Positions 1-5,273 of a stretch of 9,217 bases of DNA are shown piece after piece (the stretch's first letter is position 1; every line of letters begins with the position of its first letter). Under the pieces are notes generated by a model, which did not search any database, was not told the origin of the DNA, and was given only the letters and a program-made list of their open reading frames with translations. The position numbers and the translations under genes were made by a program. This DNA comes from Deltaproteobacteria bacterium (GTDB taxonomy: Bacteria; Myxococcota; Myxococcia; Myxococcales; 40CM-4-68-19), in contig VBKQ01000117.1 of assembly GCA_005879505.1 (NCBI GenBank), forward strand, positions 1-9,217, in the 5' to 3' direction.

Positions 1-1185
1 GCTGTCCGGGTCGATGACCAGCTTGAGGATGCCCGCCGTTTCGTCGGTTTCGAGGGCGCGCGCGATCGAACCGAAGGGCATCCGCGCGACCTCGTGCCGC
101 ACGCCGCGCGCCTTGGCCTCGCGCTCGTTGAGCCCGACGCTGGCGACCTGCGGATCGGTGAACACCACGGAAGGGATGACGCGGCCGGAGCGGCTGCGCG
201 CCGATCTGCCCATGAGGAGGTCGAAGAGGATCCGGTGATCGTCCCAGGAGGTGTGCGTAAACTGCGGGCCACCCGTCACGTCGCCCACGGCATACACTCC
301 CTTGGCGCTGGTGCGGTATTGATCGTCCACCTTCACGAACCCCTTCGCATCGAGGGCGACGTTGCCGCGTTCGCAGCCGAGGTCGTCGGTGTTCGGCCGG
401 CGGCCCACGGCGGCGAGGATGTGGGAGCCAGCGATCTTCCGCCCGTCCAGAACGATCACCAGATCGCGCTGCTGCGCCGCGGCGCGCCGGACCTGTGCGC
501 CCAGGACCAGCTCGATTCCCTCGCTGCGGAATACGCCCTCCAGCGCTTCCGACACGTCGGGATCCTCCCGATCGAGGAGGTGAGGGCCTCGCTGGACGAC
601 GGTGACCGCGGAGCCGAAACGGCGGAACATCTGCGCGAACTCACATCCGATGTATCCACCGCCGAGCACGATCAGGTGCCCGGGCAGCTCTGTCAGCTCC
701 ATGATCCGCCGGTTGTCGAGCCACGGCAGGGCGGCGAGCCCTTCCACATCCGGTGCAGCAGGGCGCACGCCGGTATTGATGACGACGATCTCGCCCCGGT
801 ACCGCGCGCCCGCTACCTCGATCTCGCGTTCGCCGGTGAACCGACCGTGTCCGTTCAGCACCCGGAGCCGCTCGCCTGCCGCCGCCAGCCGGCCCTCGAC
901 GCCCTCCCTCCACTGCCGCACCATGGCGTCCTTGCGCGCCACGATGGCCGGCAAGTCGATCCGCACCGGCTCCGAGTGCACGCCGAGGCGTCCCGCCGTC
1001 CTCGCCACGTGTGCTGCCCGGGCGCTGGCGACCATCGTCTTGGTGGGCGTGCAACCGTAATTGATGCAGGTGCCGCCCAGGCGTGACCGCTCCACCAGCA
1101 CCGTCTGCCGTCTCGAAGTCGCGAGCCGCGCCGCGAGGGGCACGCCCGCCTGACCGGATCCGATGACGATCGCGTCCACGTCCAT
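1..1185 (-). CDS. FAD-dependent pyridine nucleotide-disulfide oxidoreductase (mercuric reductase-like), C-terminus cut by window edge
   Basis: Class I flavin disulfide reductase, the family of MerA, dihydrolipoamide dehydrogenase and glutathione reductase, which passes electrons from NAD(P)H through FAD to a redox-active cysteine pair. 395 residues are visible; the family is usually about 450-480 long, so most of the C-terminal dimerisation domain lies off the left edge. Seen: FAD-binding GSGQAG at residues 9-14; the cysteine pair C40/C45 in GGTCINYGCTPTK; the nucleotide-binding GGGYIG at 175-180; the second FAD motif GVYAVGDVTGG at 296-306. After the second strand of the nucleotide fold the sequence is VVQRG (196-200), without the acidic residue usual in NADH enzymes, so NADPH preference is inferred. 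The ATG start is set by GGGAGG four bases upstream. The true substrate is unknown; the MerA C-terminal cysteine pair that would support mercury cannot be checked here. It diverges from the molybdoenzyme gene. Confidence 0.9.
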   Translation of the reverse strand, partial: MDVDAIVIGSGQAGVPLAARLATSRRQTVLVERSRLGGTCINYGCTPTKTMVASARAAHVARTAGRLGVHSEPVRIDLPAIVARKDAMVRQWREGVEGRLAAAGERLRVLNGHGRFTGEREIEVAGARYRGEIVVINTGVRPAAPDVEGLAALPWLDNRRIMELTELPGHLIVLGGGYIGCEFAQMFRRFGSAVTVVQRGPHLLDREDPDVSEALEGVFRSEGIELVLGAQVRRAAAQQRDLVIVLDGRKIAGSHILAAVGRRPNTDDLGCERGNVALDAKGFVKVDDQYRTSAKGVYAVGDVTGGPQFTHTSWDDHRILFDLLMGRSARSRSGRVIPSVVFTDPQVASVGLNEREAKARGVRHEVARMPFGSIARALETDETAGILKLVIDPDS

Positions 1186-1189
1186 GGAA

Positions 1190-1195
1190 CCTCCC
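1190..1195 (-). promoter_or_regulatory. Shine-Dalgarno of the disulfide reductase
   Basis: GGGAGG read on the minus strand, four bases before the ATG at 1185-1183. It fixes the start immediately before the GSGQAG dinucleotide-binding fold, which is where this family normally begins. Confidence 0.7.
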
Positions 1196-1252
1196 GAAGG
1201 GCGTCCGTAACGTTTCGCTCGGCTGCGGGACAAGACCTGAATCACGAACTGC

Positions 1253-1269
1253 GCCGTTTTCCAAACGGC
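1253..1269. repeat. Perfect inverted repeat GCCGTTT-TCC-AAACGGC in a divergent intergenic region
   Basis: Two 7-base arms (1253-1259 and 1263-1269) are exact reverse complements around a 3-base spacer. The element lies 67 bases upstream of the reductase start and one base before the AGGAGG at 1270-1275. It could be a repressor or activator site shared by the divergent genes, or a small RNA hairpin masking the ribosome site. It has no T-tract, so it is not a convincing terminator. The function is inferred. Confidence 0.45.
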
Positions 1270-1282
1270 AGGAGGCTTAAGG

Positions 1283-1426
1283 ATGTCGTGCTTCTCGGCG
1301 CGGCCATCGCTCTCGCGTCTGAAGCGTTTTGCGCCGTGGCCGCGGAACGCGCCTGACCGTCGCAAGATGGACAGTCCGCCGCTTGGCTCGTCCCACGTGC
1401 AGCCTGGCGCAGGGCCCCTGACATAG
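1283..1426 (+). CDS. Candidate small ORF (47 aa), unknown function, between divergent redox genes
   Basis: A 47-codon ORF begins with ATG seven bases after a full AGGAGG (1270-1275), the strongest ribosome-site match in this part of the window, and ends at TAG 1424-1426. The product (starting MSCFSARPSLSRLKRF) is basic and Pro/Ser-rich, with one cysteine at residue 3 and no membrane segment or domain I recognise. It ends 37 bases before the molybdoenzyme ATG, which has no good ribosome site of its own, so this could be a leader peptide or upstream ORF for that gene. It could also be chance in GC-rich DNA. The low complexity and lack of recognisable homology keep confidence low. Confidence 0.3.
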   Translation: MSCFSARPSLSRLKRFAPWPRNAPDRRKMDSPPLGSSHVQPGAGPLT

Positions 1427-1463
1427 AGGCAGCGAGGACCTACCTTCTCCGTCGCGGCGGCGA

Positions 1464-2477
1464 ATGCGGGTGCAAGGGTACATCGGAGCCTTCGCGGCTC
1501 CCGAGGAGGAGGGCAGGCGTGTCCTTTCGCGCGATCCGGCGAACGTCGAAGCCGCGGAGGGGGCGTTCGCCAAACTGATCACACCGGCGGGGGAGCGTTT
1601 CCTGCGTTGCCACTTCGCCATCCCGCACCTCGGCGACGATCACGTGGTCGAGATCGGGGGGGCGGTCGTGAGACCGCGATCGCTGACTCTGCCGGAGCTG
1701 CGCTCGATGCCGCCGGTGGTCGAGACGGTAGTCACCGAATGCGCCGGAAATGGGCGGGCGATGCTCGATCCACCCGTTTCCGGCGAGCAGTGGGCGCATC
1801 GGGGAGTGAGCGCCGCGCAGTGGGCGGGCGTCCCCCTGCGCTCAGTGCTCGTGCTGGCTGAATCCGCAGTGGAAGTCGTCTTCACCGGCGCGGATGGTGG
1901 CTGCGGGTATCAGCGCTCGCTCCCCCGGGAGGTGGCGCTCGATGAGGGCACGCTGCTCGCATACGAGATGAACGGCGAGCCGATCCCAACCCGGTTCGGC
2001 GGGCCCGTCCGGCTCGTGGTTCCCGGGTGGTACGGGATGGCCAGCGTCAAGTGGCTAGCGCGCATCGAAGCGGTGGAAAAACCCTTCCACGGCGAATTCC
2101 AGGCGCACAAATACGTGTACGCGCCAGGCGTGCCGGTGACGCGGATCCGGATCAAGTCGATGTTCGTCGGACTGCCGGGACATGTCCGCGCTGGGATGCC
2201 GGCGCGGCTGTCAGGGCTGGCTTGGGGCGGAGACGGCGTCTCGCGGGTCGACGTGGAGATCGACGGCGAGCGGCACGAAGCGCGCCTCCTTGGTCCCGCC
2301 CTGCCGCATTCGTGGCGGCGCTTCGAGCTGCTCTGGACCCCGCGGGCGCCTGGCCGTCATGCGGTTGCCTGCCGCGCGACGGACGTCTCGGGAAGCTCGC
2401 AGCCGGACGAGGCGGAATGGAACCCGCTCGGATACGGGATGAACGCCCTCCAGCGGGTGGAGATCGTCGCAATCTAG
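1464..2477 (+). CDS. Sulfite oxidase-family molybdopterin-dependent oxidoreductase
   Basis: A 337-residue mononuclear molybdenum enzyme of the sulfite oxidase family. The molybdopterin-binding domain spans about residues 55-205. It contains the molybdenum-ligating cysteine in TECAGNGR (C93) and the family signatures LLAYEMNGEPIP (164-175) and GGPVRLVVPGWYGMASVKW (179-197). An Ig-like Mo-co dimerisation domain follows at about 225-335. I see no heme domain and no Tat or Sec signal peptide, so this is the catalytic core alone, probably cytoplasmic unless the start is wrong. The ATG is the only reasonable start: an in-frame TGA lies at 1419-1421 and no other start codon intervenes. No Shine-Dalgarno is evident. 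The residue usually His before GxP in sulfite oxidases is Phe here (F178). Sulfite is the default substrate guess; the electron acceptor is unknown. The gene converges with the SUMF1-domain gene, 27 bases apart. Confidence 0.9.
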   Translation: MRVQGYIGAFAAPEEEGRRVLSRDPANVEAAEGAFAKLITPAGERFLRCHFAIPHLGDDHVVEIGGAVVRPRSLTLPELRSMPPVVETVVTECAGNGRAMLDPPVSGEQWAHRGVSAAQWAGVPLRSVLVLAESAVEVVFTGADGGCGYQRSLPREVALDEGTLLAYEMNGEPIPTRFGGPVRLVVPGWYGMASVKWLARIEAVEKPFHGEFQAHKYVYAPGVPVTRIRIKSMFVGLPGHVRAGMPARLSGLAWGGDGVSRVDVEIDGERHEARLLGPALPHSWRRFELLWTPRAPGRHAVACRATDVSGSSQPDEAEWNPLGYGMNALQRVEIVAI

Positions 2478-2504
2478 ACACAAACGGCTTCGCGGAGTGC
2501 TCGA

Positions 2505-3182
2505 TCAGCGGGCCACACGAAATCCGAGGTTCGAGAACCGGGCATCCGGAGCCCAGGCGTTCCGCGCGGCGCACCTCAGCTGCGGCGGGTGCGCGTTCCA
2601 CGACCCGCCCCGGGCGCTTCGCAGGCCTTCCGCGTACGCGTCGGCGCACCATTCCCAGACGTTGCCGGCGCAGTCGTACAACCCGTGGGGACTTCGGTTT
2701 TCAGGGATCGATCGCACCGGTAGCGTGTGCCGCCGGCCTCCCCTATGCGCCGCGTTCTCGGGCACCCACTCGTCGCCCCAGGGGAAGCGCCTGCCATCCT
2801 CGCCGCGGGCGGCGCGCTCCCATTCGGCCTCCGTGGGAAGGCGCATGCCGAGCGAGCGGGCGAAGGCGTCCGCTTCGTACCAGCTCACTCCCACGACCGG
2901 CTGATCCGGACCGAGATAGTCGCGCCATGCCTCCTCATTCCAGAATCGCGGAGCCGTTACGGCATTCGCTTCCCGCCATTGCCAGCCGGCGTCGCTCCAT
3001 ACGCCGCGATCGCGGTACCCGCCACCGCCCACGAATGCGTCGAATTCGCCGTTGGTGACCGGGGTCTCTCCGATGCTGTAGGCCCCGGTCGCGACGCGCC
3101 GCCGCGGACGCTCGTTGTCCTGGCCTTCTGGCGCGTCGCTCCCCATCCAGAACTCGCCCGCCGGTATGGCGCAGACCCGCAC
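2505..3182 (-). CDS. SUMF1/FGE-sulfatase-fold protein lacking the FGE catalytic cysteines
   Basis: A 225-residue single-domain protein with the formylglycine-generating-enzyme (SUMF1) fold. Seen: the N-terminal IPAGEFWMGS (6-15), TPVTNGEFDAF (40-50), PVVGVSWYEADAFARSLG (95-112), RLPTEAEWERAARG (114-127), FPWGDEW (133-139), GLYDCAGNVWEW (167-178), RGGSWN (191-196), RCAARN (203-208) and the C-terminal SNLGFRVAR. The stretch between GGS and RCAAR, which holds the two active cysteines in true FGE, reads WNAHPPQL with none, so sulfatase activation is unlikely. Non-FGE members of this fold serve in sulfoxide synthesis (EgtB-type, normally with a DinB domain, absent here), pyoverdine maturation and other roles; which applies is unknown. 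GTG 3182 was chosen because the family starts just before IPAGEF; the longer in-frame ATG at 3410 only extends antisense of the lipoprotein gene. No Shine-Dalgarno is visible. Confidence 0.85.
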   Translation of the reverse strand: MRVCAIPAGEFWMGSDAPEGQDNERPRRRVATGAYSIGETPVTNGEFDAFVGGGGYRDRGVWSDAGWQWREANAVTAPRFWNEEAWRDYLGPDQPVVGVSWYEADAFARSLGMRLPTEAEWERAARGEDGRRFPWGDEWVPENAAHRGGRRHTLPVRSIPENRSPHGLYDCAGNVWEWCADAYAEGLRSARGGSWNAHPPQLRCAARNAWAPDARFSNLGFRVAR

Positions 3183-3200
3183 CGGGGCATCGAAACACGA

Positions 3201-3229
3201 AAGGCGCCCGGGGCGGAACCGGGCGCCTT
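3201..3229 (-). terminator. Intrinsic terminator of the lipoprotein gene
   Basis: A GC-rich hairpin with a perfect 9-bp stem, GGCGCCCGG (3203-3211) with CCGGGCGCC (3219-3227), extended by two A:T pairs, around a 7-base loop. On the minus strand it is followed by TTTCGTGTTTCG, an interrupted T-tract. It sits about 40 bases after the lipoprotein stop and 18 bases before the GTG of the next gene. On the plus strand no coding transcript is expected here, so the minus-strand reading fits best. Confidence 0.75.
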
Positions 3230-3270
3230 CCGGTGTGCGGGTACTGCGGGCACTACGTGCACACGGGGAA

Positions 3271-4437
3271 CTACCACTCGTTGGGGAAGGTGACCGGCTG
3301 ACTGAAGTCGTAATCGGTGCCGGCGTCGTACGGGCTGGGAACTGGCCCGAAGATCGGGTCGCAGGGTTCGGTTCCCACCTGCGACATTTGCGCGACGGCC
3401 GTTCCGCCATCCGCCTGTTCGAGCTTCATCATCCAGTAACCTTCCGCCGGCGCGCTGGTGGTCTGACCCTTCGCGCAGGTCACACCGATCCAGGCGAGTC
3501 CGGCATCGAGCTGCCCGCCGGTGGCCTTTGCGTCGCTGCGGCCATGCACGCCTCCGTCAGCGGCGTTGTACCAGCGCGAGACCGCTGTCAGATCCGATTG
3601 CACTCCGGCGGGGTTCGGCAGGCAGAACAGCGTCACGGTGTCCTGGAACTGGAACTTCCCGCCCACCTTGGGCTCGCGCGTCCAGAGGTAGCTGCCATTG
3701 CGCGGTCCATGGCCGTCTCCTTCCTCGGGCGTGAAGTTCGTGAGCACGACGGTGGCGGTGCGCTTCACGCCCTTCAGCGGATCATGGACGTTGTCGAAGG
3801 TGTCGGTGATCTGGCCGCGGGCGCGCTCGGACGTCTTGACGGAAGCGAGCGCGGTGAAGTCGAACGTGACCGTGCCCTTGTTCTCCACCAGCTGGTCTGC
3901 TCCGGCGTCGCTCTCCTCGGCGGCGGGCCCGATGTGCGTGATGGAGCCCCACATCACCTTGACGAACGAAGGCGAACCGCTGGCGGGCACGTTCGCGAGG
4001 TCGAGCTCGAAGTCGAAAGTGACGGAACCGTCGGCGTTCGCGGTCCGCGTCATGGTGAACTTCCGGTCCACACCGTCGCGGACTTTCTCCCAGGTCCTGG
4101 TCTCGCCGTTTGCCAGTGGATTGTCCTCGATCAAGTCCTCGACGTGATGGAGGTGCTTGGCGAAGTGGCGGTTCACCCGGCCGACGATCTCGTGCGTGCG
4201 CACGAAGAGATGCGGATGGCATTCGGGGGTGGCGGCGGCGGCGGCGGCTGCCTGTGCGCTCGCGGATGCGTCGCTGGCGGCGGTTCCCTGCGGCGAATCG
4301 CCGTCGTTCTGGGAGATGGCGAGCTTCTCGGACGTGGGAGCCGCGGCGCGAAATTCCTGCGTGGTGCCCGCGCTGCCGCCACAGGCGGCGAGAGCGCCGG
4401 CGGCAGCCAGGGAAGAAAAGAGTCGGAAAACCTTCAT
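3271..4437 (-). CDS. Hypothetical lipoprotein with Ala-rich linker and His-rich segment
   Basis: A 388-residue exported lipoprotein of unrecognised family. The N-terminus MKVFRLFSSL followed by LAAC (C19) is a classic lipoprotein signal, so the mature protein should be anchored to a membrane facing the periplasm or surface. A low-complexity Ala/Ser/Gln linker runs to about residue 70. Then comes a His-rich segment, residues 73-98, starting CHPHLF and containing seven histidines. The remainder (about 115-388) looks like a beta-rich domain, with alternating stretches such as SVTFDFELDL (138-147) and GTVTFDFTAL (188-197). Four further cysteines (73, 272, 321, 359) could form disulfides. The ATG is set by GGAGG seven bases upstream; the longer in-frame reading back to 4971 is antisense to the phosphatase gene. 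It is a single gene, divergent from the phosphatase and closed by its own terminator. Confidence 0.8.
   Translation of the reverse strand: MKVFRLFSSLAAAGALAACGGSAGTTQEFRAAAPTSEKLAISQNDGDSPQGTAASDASASAQAAAAAAATPECHPHLFVRTHEIVGRVNRHFAKHLHHVEDLIEDNPLANGETRTWEKVRDGVDRKFTMTRTANADGSVTFDFELDLANVPASGSPSFVKVMWGSITHIGPAAEESDAGADQLVENKGTVTFDFTALASVKTSERARGQITDTFDNVHDPLKGVKRTATVVLTNFTPEEGDGHGPRNGSYLWTREPKVGGKFQFQDTVTLFCLPNPAGVQSDLTAVSRWYNAADGGVHGRSDAKATGGQLDAGLAWIGVTCAKGQTTSAPAEGYWMMKLEQADGGTAVAQMSQVGTEPCDPIFGPVPSPYDAGTDYDFSQPVTFPNEW
4231..4248. repeat. (GGC)6 trinucleotide tract inside the lipoprotein gene
   Basis: Six uninterrupted GGC units on the plus strand, read as consecutive GCC alanine codons within the run of seven alanines at residues 63-69 of the lipoprotein. 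Slippage in units of three would lengthen or shorten the linker without breaking the frame. Confidence 0.8.
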
Positions 4438-4444
4438 TTGGTTG

Positions 4445-4449
4445 CCTCC
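4445..4449 (-). promoter_or_regulatory. Shine-Dalgarno of the lipoprotein gene
   Basis: GGAGG on the minus strand, seven bases before the ATG at 4437. It decides the start in favour of the lipoprotein signal and against the much longer upstream in-frame reading. The rest of the 66-base divergent gap (4438-4503) shows no promoter I can defend. Confidence 0.7.
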
Positions 4450-4503
4450 AGAGAGCGTCCGGCAGCACGACACCCGGGCGGCGAAGCGGGTTAAAGAGCA
4501 GGG

Positions 4504-5145
4504 ATGCCGCTGAAGGGCGTCATCTATGACCTGGACGGTACTCTCATCGATTCCCGCGACGACCTGGCAGACAGCGTGAACGCGATGCTGGCGCGCCTTT
4601 CCATTCCTGAACGCGAGCCCCAGGTGATCCATGGATTCATCGGCGAAGGCGCCGAACGGCTGATCCGCCGTTCGCTGGGCCCGCGGCACGAGGCGCGGTA
4701 CGCGGAAGCGGCGCCGATCTGGCGCGAGGAGTACGGGAAGCGACTGCTGGCGAAGACGCGGCTCTACGGCGGCGTCGACGCGTTGTTGCGGATCCCTCCC
4801 GAAGCGCGCGGGGTGCTGACCAACAAGCCCGGAAGCTTCGCGCGCGAGATCCTGCGGGGTCTGGGGGTCGAGAGCGCGTTCCGGGCGGTGGTCGGCGGAG
4901 ATGAAGCGCCGCGAAAGCCCGCCCCCGACGGCCTCCTGCGCATCTGCGCCACCCTCGGCGCCCGCCCGCAAGATGCGCTGCTGGTCGGCGACAGCGCAGT
5001 CGATCTGGCCACCGGCAAGGCGGCGGGCGTCCCCGTCTGCGCGGTGACCTGGGGCCTCGGCGAACGTGCAGCGCTGGCCTCCGCCGATTATCTCTGCGAT
5101 ACGCCGATGGAAGTCGGCGAACTGCTCGCGCGGTTGCGCTCTTGA
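4504..5145 (+). CDS. gph: HAD-family phosphatase, phosphoglycolate phosphatase-like
   Basis: A 213-residue haloacid dehalogenase-type hydrolase of the Gph/PGP subgroup, which hydrolyses small phosphate esters, typically 2-phosphoglycolate, in the cytoplasm. All four HAD motifs are present: nucleophile and acid/base D9 and D11 in DLDGTLIDS (motif I); T106 in GVLTNKP (motif II); K138 in RKPAPD (motif III); D163 and D167 in VGDSAVD (motif IV). Residues about 18-85 form the helical C1 cap, including DDLADSVNAML and FIGEGAERLIRRSLG. The length is close to the family norm of 215-230. The ATG follows a purine-rich AAAGAGCAGGG without clean spacing. It stands alone between the divergent lipoprotein gene and gltA. 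Substrate within the subfamily cannot be fixed from motifs; pyrophosphatase (PpaX) or another sugar-phosphate phosphatase is possible. Confidence 0.87.
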   Translation: MPLKGVIYDLDGTLIDSRDDLADSVNAMLARLSIPEREPQVIHGFIGEGAERLIRRSLGPRHEARYAEAAPIWREEYGKRLLAKTRLYGGVDALLRIPPEARGVLTNKPGSFAREILRGLGVESAFRAVVGGDEAPRKPAPDGLLRICATLGARPQDALLVGDSAVDLATGKAAGVPVCAVTWGLGERAALASADYLCDTPMEVGELLARLRS

Positions 5146-5171
5146 CTCTTTTGCAACGCCGCGGGAGAGAG

Positions 5172-5208
5172 CGTCGCGCAGGCGACTAGTCGCGGCCGCC
5201 GAAGCGGC
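5172..5208. promoter_or_regulatory. Palindrome-rich leader upstream of citrate synthase
   Basis: In the 128-base gap before gltA, GCGACTAGTCGC (5182-5193) is a perfect 12-base palindrome. Its left half can instead pair with GTCGC at 5173-5177, and a separate hairpin GCCGC-CGAA-GCGGC (5195-5208) follows. AGCGGCT is then directly repeated (5203-5209 and 5211-5217). An operator for the promoter, or a folded 5' leader, would explain this; I cannot tell which. A weak -10-like TATCAA lies at 5240-5245 without a convincing -35 partner. Confidence 0.35.
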
Positions 5209-5260
5209 TTAGCGGCTACTGCTTTTAGGCTGTACAGGTTATCAACTGCGCTCGAACGAG

Positions 5261-5266
5261 AAGGAG
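5261..5266 (+). promoter_or_regulatory. Shine-Dalgarno of gltA, sets a GTG start
   Basis: AAGGAG, seven bases before GTG 5274-5276. It supports the GTG as the initiation codon rather than a later ATG. Confidence 0.75.
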
Positions 5267-5273
5267 CGAGGCC

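Noticed and set aside
94..1086. Long plus-strand open frame (330 codons)
   Set aside because: It lies fully antisense to the disulfide reductase, whose motifs are unmistakable. The product is His/Arg/Ala-rich with no domain; it is a GC-bias shadow.
2478..2504. Shared bidirectional terminator between the molybdoenzyme and SUMF1 genes
   Set aside because: The 27-base gap contains no stem worth naming.
2027..3058. Plus-strand frame (343 codons) spanning the end of the molybdoenzyme and the SUMF1 gene
   Set aside because: It crosses two real genes in the wrong frames and has an Arg-rich, domain-free product.
3183..3410. Upstream extension of the SUMF1 gene to ATG 3410
   Set aside because: The extra 76 residues are Arg/Ser/Pro-rich, overlap the lipoprotein coding region in another frame and cross a terminator; family members start just before IPAGEF.
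3115..4494. Plus-strand frame (459 codons) antisense to the lipoprotein
   Set aside because: The lipoprotein has a signal peptide, lipobox, Shine-Dalgarno and terminator on the other strand; this frame has none of these.
4438..4971. Upstream extension of the lipoprotein frame to an earlier start
   Set aside because: It would be antisense to the HAD phosphatase and would bury the lipoprotein signal in the middle of the chain.
5130..5170. Possible hairpin at the end of the phosphatase gene (GCGGTTGC with GCAACGCCGC)
   Set aside because: The pairing needs a bulge and a long loop, overlaps the stop codon and has no following T-tract; it is too weak to call a terminator.
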